From contig NZ_CP137003.1 of assembly GCF_033110965.1 (NCBI RefSeq), forward strand, positions 2,232,001 to 2,296,000: a DNA stretch of 64,000 nucleotides, read 5' to 3'. The position numbers and the translations under genes are program-made. The notes below the pieces were generated by a model, which was given only the letters and a program-made list of their open reading frames with translations, did no database searches and was not told the DNA's origin. The stretch comes from Raineyella sp. LH-20 (lineage in GTDB: Bacteria; Actinomycetota; Actinomycetes; Propionibacteriales; Propionibacteriaceae). Shown here in pieces: positions 25,354-34,182 of the stretch (position 1 is its first letter; each line of letters begins with the position of its first letter).

Positions 25354-28300
25354 GCAGACGCGCCGACGAGGGTGGCGTCGGAGATCTCGGCCAGCGCCTC
25401 GAGGGCGGCGTCCAGGTCCTCCCGGGTGTGCATGGCGGTCACGAACACCCGCAGCCGGGTGAGCCGTTCGGCCACCGCGGGCGCCAGGATCGGGTTGATG
25501 CTGATCCCCTTGCGGTAGAGGGCGTTCGCCACCCGGAGCGTACGGGCCGAGTCGCCGTAGATCACCGGCACGATCGGCGTGCCGGCGCCGTCGCCCCAGT
25601 CGAGACCGAGCCGGTCCACGCCCGTCCGGAAGTAGTCGGCGTTCGCCAACAGTCGCTGCACCCGCTCGGGTTCCCGGCGCAGCACCCGCAGGGAGGCCAG
25701 CGCGGCGGCGGTGTTGGCCGGCGACAGGCCGGCGCTGAAGACCAGGCTGGACAGGTTGTAGCGGAGGAACTCGACGAACCGGTGCGAGCCGCCGATGTAG
25801 CCACCGCAGCTGGCCATCGACTTCGACAGGGTGCCCATCAGGATGTCCACCTGCGAGGGCGAGACGCCGGACGCCTCACAGATGCCGCGGCCGGTCGCCC
25901 CCATGGTGCCGAAGCTGTGCGCCTCGTCCACCATCAGCAGCGCGCCGTAGCGTTCCTTCAGCGCGACGATCTCCGCCAGCGGGACGGTGTCGCCGTCCAT
26001 GCTGTAGGCGCCCTCGACGCAGATCAGCGCCCGCCGGTAGCTGCCGCGGCGACGTGCCAGGGCGGTGCCGAGGGCGTCCATGTCGTTGTGCGGGAAGCTG
26101 TGCCGGGCGGCCCCGCTCGCCCTGATGCCCTGCTGGATGCTGTCGTGGGCCAGGCTGTCGTGGAAGACGATGTCACCGGCGGCGACCACCTGCGGCACGA
26201 TCGACGCGTTGGTGGCGTGCCCGCCGACGAGCACCACCGCGTCCTCGCTGCCGAGGAAGTCGGCGATCTCGTGCTCCAGCTCGTCGTGCAACGGCCGATT
26301 GCCCGACAGGATCCGGGCGGCGGAGACCGAGGTGCCGTAGCGGTGGACGGCGTCGACGACCGCGGCCTGCACCTGCGGATCCTCCGACATGCCGAGGTAG
26401 TTGTACGAGCTGAACGAGATCATCGGGTGTCCCTCGATCTCGGTGTGGTTGGAGATGATCCCGTCGTGCGGCAGGTAGTAGGGGACCAATGCCTCGGTGG
26501 CCGCGAACTCCGCCTGCTTGCGTTCGAAGGCCGCCAGCTCCGGGAACGAGGCCAGGGTGCGCTCGCAGCTGTCGGGCAGTACGAAGGCCTCCGGTGCCGG
26601 GTGGGCGTCCATGTCCGGGGTCGGGCCGCTGCTCGCGCCGACCACCCGGGCCAGTTCCGCGGTGAGGTCGTCCAGGGTCCGTACGTTCTCCAGGGCGAGG
26701 TCGGTGGCCCGCAGGTCGGGCACCTGCTGGGACAGCCGGCGCAGCGTGTCGGCCATCAGCAGGGAGTCGAAGCCGAGGTCCTCGGCGAGCCGGCCGCCGC
26801 GGGCGATCTCGGCGATCGGGGACGAGGAGGCCTCGGCCATCGCGGTGAGCAGGGCGGTGCGGATCGCCTCGAGCGACACCGCGTCGGGCTGTGCCGCAGG
26901 TGCCGCAGCAGTCGTGGGGAGCGGGTCCGCGATCGGGAGGCCGCGGGTGGTGATCCGGGAGCGGTCGGCGGTGGTGTCGTGGGCGGTGGCCGTGGGGGCC
27001 GTGGGGGCCGTGGTGCGCTCGGTGCTGCCGGTCATCCGGGGCGTCCTGTTCGCGGTGGGGACGGGGTGTGCGGGCTGGGTCGGCGCCGGATCGTCGGCGC
27101 GGTGCGGCGCGACGGCGGACAGCTTGATCACCGAGTGCCGGTCGAGGCGTACGTCCTGCAGACGCCAGCGGGCGGCGACGCCGCTGTGGGCGAGCACCGG
27201 GGCGAGGTGGATCCCCGGCAGCGTCACGAACAACCGGGCCAGGCCATGCAGCACCGCGTCGCGGTTGTCGTTGGTGCCGCCGAAGCCGACACCGACGAAG
27301 GACGACTCGGGATGGTCGTGGCGCAGCATCCTGAGCAGCGACTCCCCGCCGGACAGCTGGACGACCACGTCCGGCGCCGCGGCGAGGATCTCGACGCCCG
27401 CTGCCCGGAAGTCCACCGGTGTGGTGACCTGGTCGGCCAACCGCTCCCGGATCGCCGCCGGGTCGGTCTCGGCGTGTCCGGACACCGTGGACACGAAATG
27501 CCCGGTGGGGGCGGCGAGGGCGGCGTCGTCCAGCAGCGCGGCGAAGTCGGGCCGGCTGGCGGCCATCAGCGGCGTGTGGAAGGGCCCCTGGGCGGGCAGC
27601 GGCGTGGCGAGGATGCCGGCCGCGCGACAGGCCTCGACGTACGGCTCGAAGGCCTCCTTGGTGCCGCCGTACACCGTCTGGTGCCCGTCGTTCCAGCAGG
27701 TCGGATACACACCGGGAGCCGACTCGGCCAAGGCGGCGGCCTCCGCACCGGAGCAGCGCAGCGCGACCATGCCGTACTCGCCGTCGGACAGCTGGGCGCG
27801 CATGATCCGGCCGCGTTCCGAGGCGAGGCGTACGGCCTCCTCGGCCGTCAAGCCGCCGACGGCGTGCAGCGCGGAGAACTCACCGACGCTGTGCCCGGTG
27901 GCCAGGCCGGGACGTACGCCCAGCCGGGCGAACAGTTCGGTCGCCGCGACGCCGAGCACGGTCAGCACGGTCTGGGCGGCATCGGTCATGTTGATCGCTG
28001 TGTTGTCGAGAGGCGCGCTGTCGAGAGGCGTACGGTCCTCGGTCTCGGGCCAGCCGGCCGTCATCAGGGGCTGCAGGCCGGGGACGACCGACGAGTCGAG
28101 GAGTTCGGCGCAGCGATCGGCGAACACCGGGTCGAGGGTGGCCAGGATGCGCTGGTCGCCGACCCGCTGGGCGCCCTGACCGGGGTAGAGGAAGGCCACC
28201 CGCTGCGGGGTGTCGGTCACCGTGGCGGCGTACCAACGCCCGGAGTCGGCGGCGTCGGTGGGATCGGCGGGGTCGTCGGGGAGGTCCGGCAGGTCGGGGA

Positions 28301-28532
28301 GCAGGTCGATCGCCCGGTGCAGCGCCCGGCGGGTCTCACCCACCGTGGACACGACGACAGCGAGACGGTGTCGACCGGGGGTGGCGACCGCGAGGCGCGA
28401 CTGCAGGTCGTCGAGGGAAGCGGAGTGGTTGGCGTGGTCGTCCAGGGAGGTCAGGACGGTCTCGCAGCGGGCCCGCAGGTCATCGGTGGTGGCGCCGGAG
28501 AGGAGCAGGAGGGAGGAGTGCGTCGGGTTCAT
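25350..28532 (-). CDS. Acyltransferase-ACP-alpha-oxoamine synthase fusion protein
   Basis: 1060 aa. It opens with a KS-AT linker-like segment (about 1-105). An acyltransferase follows (about 110-430; GQGAQ, nucleophile Ser215 in GHSVGE, His319 in GPFHTPLM), then a disordered Pro/Thr linker, an ACP (about 550-635; Ser590 in LGFDSLLMAD), and a PLP-dependent alpha-oxoamine synthase (about 690-1050; SFSSYNYLG, MVDEAHSFG, Lys904 in GTLSKSMASCGG). Expected chemistry: load an extender onto ACP, elongate with the separate KS, then condense the acyl-ACP with an amino acid and release an alpha-aminoketone. Related logic is known from PigH (prodigiosin) and SxtA (saxitoxin). Overlaps its neighbours at both ends (ATGA, GTGA). 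Confidence 0.9.
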   Translation of the reverse strand: MNPTHSSLLLLSGATTDDLRARCETVLTSLDDHANHSASLDDLQSRLAVATPGRHRLAVVVSTVGETRRALHRAIDLLPDLPDLPDDPADPTDAADSGRWYAATVTDTPQRVAFLYPGQGAQRVGDQRILATLDPVFADRCAELLDSSVVPGLQPLMTAGWPETEDRTPLDSAPLDNTAINMTDAAQTVLTVLGVAATELFARLGVRPGLATGHSVGEFSALHAVGGLTAEEAVRLASERGRIMRAQLSDGEYGMVALRCSGAEAAALAESAPGVYPTCWNDGHQTVYGGTKEAFEPYVEACRAAGILATPLPAQGPFHTPLMAASRPDFAALLDDAALAAPTGHFVSTVSGHAETDPAAIRERLADQVTTPVDFRAAGVEILAAAPDVVVQLSGGESLLRMLRHDHPESSFVGVGFGGTNDNRDAVLHGLARLFVTLPGIHLAPVLAHSGVAARWRLQDVRLDRHSVIKLSAVAPHRADDPAPTQPAHPVPTANRTPRMTGSTERTTAPTAPTATAHDTTADRSRITTRGLPIADPLPTTAAAPAAQPDAVSLEAIRTALLTAMAEASSSPIAEIARGGRLAEDLGFDSLLMADTLRRLSQQVPDLRATDLALENVRTLDDLTAELARVVGASSGPTPDMDAHPAPEAFVLPDSCERTLASFPELAAFERKQAEFAATEALVPYYLPHDGIISNHTEIEGHPMISFSSYNYLGMSEDPQVQAAVVDAVHRYGTSVSAARILSGNRPLHDELEHEIADFLGSEDAVVLVGGHATNASIVPQVVAAGDIVFHDSLAHDSIQQGIRASGAARHSFPHNDMDALGTALARRRGSYRRALICVEGAYSMDGDTVPLAEIVALKERYGALLMVDEAHSFGTMGATGRGICEASGVSPSQVDILMGTLSKSMASCGGYIGGSHRFVEFLRYNLSSLVFSAGLSPANTAAALASLRVLRREPERVQRLLANADYFRTGVDRLGLDWGDGAGTPIVPVIYGDSARTLRVANALYRKGISINPILAPAVAERLTRLRVFVTAMHTREDLDAALEALAEISDATLVGASA

Positions 28533-29884
28533 CTCTGGGTTCCTTCGGGATGGGAGACGAGCAGGTGGCCGTTGGCCCCGCCGAATCCGAAAGAGTTGAT
28601 GGCGATGCGCCGTACGTCGCGGTGGCGGTCGCGGTGGCCGGCCACGTGCAGCCGGGTCGACGCGAGGCCGGGGTGCACGCCGGTGCGCACCGGCGGCTGG
28701 GGCGGGACGATCTGGTGGCGGATCATCTGCACGGCTTTGACCGTCGACAGGGCACCGGACGCGGCCAGGGTGTGCCCGGCGATGGCCTTGACCGAGCCGA
28801 TCGGCAGGCCGGGGCCGTCGGGGTCGGGATCGGTGCCGGAGACCGAGAGGATTTCCTGGGCGTCACCGACGGTGGTCCCGGTGCCGTGACCCTCGATGTA
28901 GTCGACCGGCAGCTCCCCGCCGGCGCGGCGCCGGGCGGCGCGGATGGCGCGCACCTGTCCCTCGCTGGTGGGGGTCATGATGCCGGGCGCCCGGCCGTCG
29001 GAGCTGGCGCCCCAGCCCTCGATGACGGCGTAGATCGGGTCGTTGTCGCGTCGGGCGGCGTCGAGGTTCTTGAGCAGCAACAGGGCGCCGCCCTCCCCGA
29101 GGGTGAAGCCGTCGGCCGCAGCGGTGAAGGGCCGGCAGGTGCCGGTGGGGGAGAGGGCACCGACCTGGGCGAAGCCGATCAGGACGTCCGGAGTCAGCGC
29201 CACGTAGACGCCGCCGGCGAGGCACTCGTCGACCTCACCGGACTCGATCAGGGTGCAGGCGAGGTGGATCGCGGTGAGGCCGGAGGAGCAGGCGCTGTCC
29301 ACGGCGAACGAGGGCCCGTTGAGGTCGAACTGCTGCTGGACCACCGAGGGGATGATGTTGTTCAGCACCCCGGACATCGAATAGCCGCCGATCCGCTGGA
29401 TCCCGGACGAGGCCGCGGTCATCAGGCCCTGCTCCACAGCGGGATCGTCGACCCCGAAGGAGCCGTCGGCGGTCATCCGGGCGATGACCGGGGCGACCGT
29501 GACCAGCCGGTAGTCGTTCGAGCTCACCCCGACGATGGTCGCGATGCCGCGCCCGGCCACCGACTGCGGCGTCCGGCCGGCCCGGTCGAAGGTCTCCCGG
29601 GCGAGGGTGAGGGTGAGGCGCTGCTGGGGATCCATCCCCCGGGCCCGGGCGACCGGGATCCCGAAGCCCGCACGGTCCCACCCGTACGGATCCTCCAGCG
29701 CGGCCATGGTGTTGGTGTAGGAGGTAAACGGACGGCTGCGTTCGTGCGAGAGGACGGAGTCCTCGCGCCATCGATCGAAGGGGGCGGGGGCGAACTGCGG
29801 CACCGCGCCGGCCACGATCTGCCAGAATTCGTCGGCGTCGGAGGACCCGGCGGAGCGTGCGGAGAAACCAACCACTGCAATCAT
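28529..29884 (-). CDS. Stand-alone modular-PKS-type ketosynthase
   Basis: 451 aa from ATG 29884. A beta-ketoacyl synthase with the complete triad: Cys199 in DSACSSG, His333 in EGHGTGT, His371 in SVKAIAGHTLAASG. FTAAADGFTLGEGGALLLLK and INSFGFGGANGHLLVS complete the thiolase fold. It resembles the KS of type I PKS and PfaA-like systems more than FabF, yet is encoded alone; its usual C-terminal linker is found at the start of the next protein. The two genes look like one split PKS module. The stop overlaps the next start (ATGA). Confidence 0.92.
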   Translation of the reverse strand: MIAVVGFSARSAGSSDADEFWQIVAGAVPQFAPAPFDRWREDSVLSHERSRPFTSYTNTMAALEDPYGWDRAGFGIPVARARGMDPQQRLTLTLARETFDRAGRTPQSVAGRGIATIVGVSSNDYRLVTVAPVIARMTADGSFGVDDPAVEQGLMTAASSGIQRIGGYSMSGVLNNIIPSVVQQQFDLNGPSFAVDSACSSGLTAIHLACTLIESGEVDECLAGGVYVALTPDVLIGFAQVGALSPTGTCRPFTAAADGFTLGEGGALLLLKNLDAARRDNDPIYAVIEGWGASSDGRAPGIMTPTSEGQVRAIRAARRRAGGELPVDYIEGHGTGTTVGDAQEILSVSGTDPDPDGPGLPIGSVKAIAGHTLAASGALSTVKAVQMIRHQIVPPQPPVRTGVHPGLASTRLHVAGHRDRHRDVRRIAINSFGFGGANGHLLVSHPEGTQR

Positions 29885-30312
29885 GCGATTCTCGATTCTG
29901 GAGCGCGGACGAGCCACTCCTGCGCACCGCGGTGGTGGCCCCGGGGACATTCGGGACGTGCACGCCACTCCGTGTGGCCCTGCACCGGAGGCGACGTCGC
30001 AATCCACAGACGGGTCTACCGAGGCAAGGTGAACGTACTCAACCGGTAGTTGACGCCCCTGTGACGGGCGAGCCAACTCGGCTTGGTCACACGATCGGCG
30101 CGAAAGGTGTCCGAAAGGTCGCTGTGGAGCGGAGCGGCGGGGTGGTACGCGCTGCTGCGGGAACCTGTGGGTCGACTGGGAGTCGGCCGCGAGGGTCTCT
30201 CAGGAGCGTCTGGCGGTCGTTACCAGCCGTCTCGGTGGCCGGCGGGAGGCGCCTGGCGATGACGTCATCGGCGCCTGCCGGAACAGGGATGCAGTGGGTC
30301 GTACGACGACGA
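29885..30312. other. Leader region of the KS/AOS operon
   Basis: About 430 bp between the glnA1 terminator and the ketosynthase start. No gene is evident on either strand. It should hold the operon promoter. I could not single out a -10/-35 pair or an operator with confidence. Confidence 0.5.
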
Positions 30313-30369
30313 AAACGGCGGCTGACACTGGACGACGCCGAGAAGCGTTTCCAGGGTCAGCCGCCGTTT
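30313..30369 (-). terminator. Strong hairpin downstream of glnA1
   Basis: Two 19-nt arms (30313-30331 and 30351-30369), beginning AAACGGCGGCTGAC and ending GTCAGCCGCCGTTT, with one mismatch and a 19-nt loop. It lies 34 bp past the glnA1 stop and insulates the KS/AOS operon from glnA1, which is transcribed in the same direction. Confidence 0.85.
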
Positions 30370-30403
30370 CGGCGACTACCGGCAGGGGCTGAGAGCCCCC
30401 TGA

Positions 30404-31825
30404 TCAGATGTCGAAGTACAGATCGAACTCGTACGGGTGCGGGCGCTGACGCAGGGCGGCGATCTCGCCCTCCTTCAGCTCGATCCAGGTCTCGATCAGG
30501 TCCTTGGTGAACACGTCGCCGGCGAGCAGGTACTCGTGGTCCTCGCGCAGCGCGTCGAGGGCGCCCTCCAGGGAGGCCGGGACGGTGGCGATGTCGGCGT
30601 GCTCCTCGGGCGGCAGCTCGTACAGGTCCTTGTCGATCGGCTCCGGCGGCTCGATCCGGTTCTGGATGCCGTCGAGGCCGGCCAACAGCATGGCCGAGAA
30701 GGCCAGGTACGGGTTGGACGACGGGTCGGGGCAGCGGAACTCGACGCGCTTGGCCTTCGGGTTCGGGCCGGTGATCGGGATGCGGATGCAGGCCGAACGG
30801 TTGCGCTGCGAGTAGACCAGGTTGACCGGCGCCTCGAAGCCCGGCACCAGGCGGTGGTAGGAGTTCGCGCTCGGGTTGGTGAAGGCGAGCAGCGACGGGG
30901 CGTGGGTCAGCAGGCCACCGATGTACCAGCGGGCGATGTCGGACAGGCCGCCGTAGCCGTTCTCGTCGAAGAACAGCGGCTGGCCGTCCTTCCACAGCGA
31001 GGAGTGCACGTGCATGCCCGAGCCGTTGTCGTTGAAGACCGGCTTCGGCATGAAGGTGGCGGTCTTGCCGGCCTCCCACGCAGTGTTCTTGATGATGTAC
31101 TTGAACTTCATCACGTCGTCACCGGCGGACTGCAGCGTGTTGAAGCGGTAGTTGATCTCCTGCTGACCGGCGTTGCCGACCTCGTGGTGGGCCCGCTCGA
31201 GGGTCAGCCCGGCGCCCTCGAGGTTGCGGACCATGTCCTGGCGCATGTCGGCGAAGTGGTCGACCGGGGCCACCGGGAAGTAGCCGCCCTTGGTCTTCAC
31301 GTGGTAGCCACGGTTGCCACCCTCCTTGGAGGTGCCCGTGTTCCAGGCGGCCTCTTCGGAGTCGATGTGGTAGTAGCTCTCGTGTGCGTTGGTGTCGAAG
31401 CGCACGTCGTCGAAGATGTAGAACTCGGCCTCGGGGGCGAAGAACGCGGTGTCGGCGACGCCGGTCGACTTCAGGTAGGCCTCCGCCTTGCGCGCGATGT
31501 TGCGCGGGTCGCGGCTGTAGGGCTCCTTGGTGATCGGGTCATGGACGTAGAAGTCCAGGACCAGCGTCTTCGCCTTGCGGAACGGGTCGATGTAGGCGGT
31601 CGTCGGGTCCGGGAGCAGGGCCATGTCCGACTCGTGGATCTTCTGGAAGCCGGTGATCGAGGAACCGTCGAACGCCAGGCCTTCCTCGTACGCGTCCTTG
31701 TCGAACGACTTGGCGGGGACCGCGAAGTGCTGCATGACGCCGGGGACATCGCAGAACCGGACATCGATGACCTCGACGTCCTGCTCTTTGATATAGGCCA
31801 ACAGGTCGTCAGCTCCCTGGAACAT
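30404..31825 (-). CDS. glnA: Glutamine synthetase type I (GSI-beta), adenylylation-regulated
   Basis: 473 aa from ATG 31825, with GGAGG upstream (GTG/ATG codons further out are not needed). The main ammonium-assimilating enzyme. [48 protein letters not shown] and the adenylylation loop [11 protein letters not shown] with Tyr402 are present, so it is the GlnE substrate. Upstream, minus-strand TAGGCT (31866-31871) is a likely -10 element, and a four-half-site GlnR array lies at 31882-31919. Divergent from the RDD gene, as in M. tuberculosis. Confidence 0.97.
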   Translation of the reverse strand: MFQGADDLLAYIKEQDVEVIDVRFCDVPGVMQHFAVPAKSFDKDAYEEGLAFDGSSITGFQKIHESDMALLPDPTTAYIDPFRKAKTLVLDFYVHDPITKEPYSRDPRNIARKAEAYLKSTGVADTAFFAPEAEFYIFDDVRFDTNAHESYYHIDSEEAAWNTGTSKEGGNRGYHVKTKGGYFPVAPVDHFADMRQDMVRNLEGAGLTLERAHHEVGNAGQQEINYRFNTLQSAGDDVMKFKYIIKNTAWEAGKTATFMPKPVFNDNGSGMHVHSSLWKDGQPLFFDENGYGGLSDIARWYIGGLLTHAPSLLAFTNPSANSYHRLVPGFEAPVNLVYSQRNRSACIRIPITGPNPKAKRVEFRCPDPSSNPYLAFSAMLLAGLDGIQNRIEPPEPIDKDLYELPPEEHADIATVPASLEGALDALREDHEYLLAGDVFTKDLIETWIELKEGEIAALRQRPHPYEFDLYFDI

Positions 31826-31881
31826 TGCGCCTCCGAAGGGGTAGGTAGTGGTGAACTGCGTGAACAGCCTAGGAATCACGG

Positions 31882-31919
31882 ATTTCTCGGTCGTTGCACG
31901 ACTATTGCGGACATGTTAC
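31882..31919 (-). promoter_or_regulatory. Putative GlnR operator with four regularly spaced half-sites
   Basis: On the minus strand: GTAAC-n6-GCAAT-n6-GCAAC-n6-GAAAT, every spacer exactly six. This matches the actinomycete GlnR box (gTnAC-n6-GaAAC-n6-GtnAC-n6-GaAAC) in layout and in most bases. It ends 57 bp upstream of the glnA1 start and just upstream of a TAGGCT -10 candidate, suitable for activation of glnA1 in nitrogen limitation. Confidence 0.72.
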
Positions 31920-32041
31920 GGCTGGCGTGTCCGCGCGTGATCGATCGCACCATGTCGGCAGCACCATTCGGCACGGCCGACCGTGATCAGCGGGCTGGTC
32001 AACAGCACCGTACGCCCCGACGGCGCAGGTAGCCTGTCCGG

Positions 32042-32482
32042 GTGACCAATACCACCCCTGGCACCACTCGTGACGAGGACTACCCCGGCCGTTCCCTGGG
32101 CCTGCCCGCTGACGGGCGCGGCGCACTGGCGTCCTGGGGGCAGCGGATCACCGCCCTGGTCCTCGACTGGGCGGTGGCGATGCTGGTGGCTTCGCTGATC
32201 ACCTGGGGGGCGGTGCTGTCCAGCACCGGGCCGGAGAAGTTCGCCACGCTGATCGTCTTCTTCGTCGAGAAGGCGCTGCTCACCGGGCTGACCGGCTCCA
32301 GCCTCGGCCAGCTGATCGTCCGGATCGGGGTCACCCGGACCGACGGGCAGCCGATCAGCTTCTGGGTGGCGATCGTCCGCACTCTGATGATCTGCGTGGT
32401 GATCCCGGCGGTCGTCATCGGGGCGGACCGGCGCAGCCTCAACGACATGCTGTTGCACACGATGGTGGTGAAGCGGCGCTGA
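32042..32482 (+). CDS. RDD-family membrane protein
   Basis: 146 aa from GTG 32042. Three to four hydrophobic segments (ITALVLDWAVAMLVASLI, FATLIVFFVEKALLTGL, FWVAIVRTLMICVVIPAVVI) with the Arg/Asp pattern of RDD proteins: RITALVLDW and, near the end, ADRRSLNDMLLHTMVV. An RDD gene sits beside glnA1 in many Actinobacteria (Rv2219A). Its function is unknown; some RDD proteins act as Na+/H+ antiporters. It may share the GlnR region with glnA1. Confidence 0.88.
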   Translation: MTNTTPGTTRDEDYPGRSLGLPADGRGALASWGQRITALVLDWAVAMLVASLITWGAVLSSTGPEKFATLIVFFVEKALLTGLTGSSLGQLIVRIGVTRTDGQPISFWVAIVRTLMICVVIPAVVIGADRRSLNDMLLHTMVVKRR

Positions 32483-32520
32483 CCCACCGGTGCGGGCGGG
32501 GGCCAGCGCCGCTCCTCGGG

Positions 32521-32943
32521 TCAGGTGGACTGTACGTACGCGACGAGGTGGTCGCGCTCCTGGCGCAAGTCGTCCAGGTGGGCCTTCACGACGTCACCGA
32601 TGCTGACCAACCCGCTGAGCCGGCCGTTCTCCACCACGGGCACGTGGCGGACGCGTTGGTCGGTCATCAGCGCGGCAAGGGCTTCGACGTCCTCGTCGGG
32701 TGCGCAGGTGTGGACGTCCGTGGTCATCAGATCGCTGATCGGGGACTCGGGGGCGACGATCCCGAAGGCGTGGGAGATGTCGCGTTCGGAGACGATGCCG
32801 GCGATGGCGCCGGCGGGGTCGGTCACGACGACGCAACCGATGCCGTGGTCGCGGAGGACGGTGACGGCGTCGGCGACTGTCGCTGTCACGGCAAGGGTGA
32901 GAACGGTGTTCCCCTTGCGTCGGAGCAGGTCGCGGATCTTCAT
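32521..32943 (-). CDS. Protein of two CBS domains
   Basis: 140 aa. Two CBS repeats: residues about 8-62 (VADAVTVLRDHGIGCVVVTD, IAGIVSERDISHAF) and 72-130 (LAALMTDQRVRHVPVVENGR, GLVSIGDVVKAHLDDL). Stand-alone CBS pairs bind adenine nucleotides such as AMP or ATP and act as energy sensors on partner proteins. No partner domain is fused and no obvious partner is adjacent. Convergent with the RDD gene. Confidence 0.92.
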   Translation of the reverse strand: MKIRDLLRRKGNTVLTLAVTATVADAVTVLRDHGIGCVVVTDPAGAIAGIVSERDISHAFGIVAPESPISDLMTTDVHTCAPDEDVEALAALMTDQRVRHVPVVENGRLSGLVSIGDVVKAHLDDLRQERDHLVAYVQST

Positions 32944-33439
32944 GGCTCAGGGTAACCCGCGCTCGCCAGTGTGGTCCAGATCACGTTTGGGTGACAGTCT
33001 TCGGGCCCGACGGGGTCCTCGGGGCAACCCCGGGCACCGCTGGGCGGGCCCATGGATCCCGTGTCTGGCGGACGCCGCGGAGCCGGTGGGCCTTGGCGGC
33101 GTTGGCATCCGCGGTGGTTCCCGCGTTTCCTGGCGGCGTTGGCATCTGTGGGTGGCGTTGGCATCCGCGGTGGCCCTCGCCTCCCCGGTGGATCTCGCAT
33201 TCCCCGACGATTCTCAGGCTCCGCGATCTTGCGCGGGTACCCCGACCGTATTCGGTCGGGGTACCCGCCGTACATCGGGGTAGCTGAGATTCGTCGGGGT
33301 ACCTGAGAATCGTGGCGGTGGCGACTGCTGCCGGGGTCGGGCGCCACTCCTGGCTGTCTGGCCGGCCAGGTATGTCGCCGCCCGGTGGCCCTCTCGCCGG
33401 TAGCGTCTCGGTATCCGGAAGAGTGTGGAGGTATCCATC
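32944..33439. other. Repeat-rich intergenic region between divergent CBS and HdeD genes
   Basis: About 500 bp. Holds two to three copies of a GGCGTTGGCATCCGCGGTGG-like direct repeat between 33097 and 33173, then the nested inverted-repeat element at 33202-33313. Open frames exist on both strands but are driven by the repeats and resemble no family. Both flanking genes point outwards, so the hairpins are not terminators for them. Confidence 0.7.
33202..33313. repeat. Nested inverted-repeat element with a perfect 14-bp central hairpin
   Basis: Centre: GGGTACCCCGACCG (33235-33248), loop TATT, CGGTCGGGGTACCC (33253-33266). Right side: two tandem 19-bp units, TCGGGGTAGCTGAGATTCG (33275-33293) and TCGGGGTACCTGAGAATCG (33294-33312). 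Left side: the reverse complement of that unit (33202-33218, reading CCCCGACGATTCTCAGG). The outer arms ACGATTCTCAGG and CCTGAGAATCGT pair across the centre. A short palindromic mobile element or a multi-site protein target would look like this. Confidence 0.85.
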
Positions 33440-34003
33440 ATGTCCACCGACACCCACGACACTGGCATCGACAAGGCCCGTGCCGTCATCCGTACGGCCT
33501 GGGGGATCAGCGGTCTCGTCGCGCTCGTCATCGGCCTACTGATCCTCGTCTGGCCGGGCAAGACAGCCGCCGTGGTCGCCGCGATCATCGTCGTCTACGC
33601 CATCATCACCGGCCTGGTCTATCTGGGCCTCGGGATCTTTGCGCAGCGGTTTAGCCCGCTGGCGCGGATCGGCCACGCCGTGCTCGGCGTCCTCTTCATC
33701 GCCGGCGGCGTGGTCGCCCTGATGAACCTGCGGACGACCACCGTGGTCCTCGCGCTGTTGCTCGGCATCATGATCGGCATCCTCTGGATCGTCGAGGGTG
33801 TTGCGACGCTCACCCTGCTGGGCGGGGTGCAGTCGGCGACCTGGGTCATCGTCTACGCCGTGATTTCGATCCTCGCCGGCATCACCCTGCTGTTCTCCCC
33901 GGGCTACGTGCTGACCCTGTGGTGGCTGCTCGGCATCTGGCTGGTGGTGATGGGCGTGGTCCACATCGTCCATGCCCTGCGGACCCGGGCCGTACCCGCC
34001 TGA
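33440..34003 (+). CDS. HdeD-family (DUF308) membrane protein
   Basis: 187 aa from ATG 33440. Six hydrophobic segments arranged as three hairpins, each with the DUF308 pattern: GLLILVWPGKTAAVVA, then LFIAGGVVALMNL, then ISILAGITLLFSPGYVLT. HdeD of E. coli is linked to acid and density-dependent stress, but the molecular role of the family is not established. Monocistronic. Confidence 0.88.
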   Translation: MSTDTHDTGIDKARAVIRTAWGISGLVALVIGLLILVWPGKTAAVVAAIIVVYAIITGLVYLGLGIFAQRFSPLARIGHAVLGVLFIAGGVVALMNLRTTTVVLALLLGIMIGILWIVEGVATLTLLGGVQSATWVIVYAVISILAGITLLFSPGYVLTLWWLLGIWLVVMGVVHIVHALRTRAVPA

Positions 34004-34054
34004 TCCGCGCGCGGGCGACGAGGGGGCGTACGCCGCCAGCGGTCCCTGCTTGGT

Positions 34055-34160
34055 GTCTGGGTCGGCCTGGTGTCTGGGTCGGTCTGACGTACTGGGCCGA
34101 CCTGACGCACTGGGGCCGACCTGACGCACGGGGCCGACCCGACGCACGGGGCCGACCCGG
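34055..34160. repeat. Degenerate tandem repeat of about 19-21 bp
   Basis: Variants of GGGCCGACCTGACGCAC, four to five units, between the HdeD stop and the ABC-F stop. Copies vary in the third position and in length. No function is evident. Confidence 0.75.
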
Positions 34161-34182
34161 CGTTCCCGGTCGCCCGGTGCTC

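Noticed and set aside
25032-28889. 1285-aa open frame on the plus strand
   Set aside because: Antisense to the AT-ACP-AOS gene, whose catalytic motifs are all in the minus frame. The plus-strand product is rich in Arg, Gly and His without domains.
33235-33266. Rho-independent terminator
   Set aside because: Both neighbouring genes are transcribed away from it, so there is no transcript for it to end.
32981-33457. 158-aa frame in the repeat-rich gap
   Set aside because: Its product comes from the direct and inverted repeats and has no start signal or relatives I can recognise.
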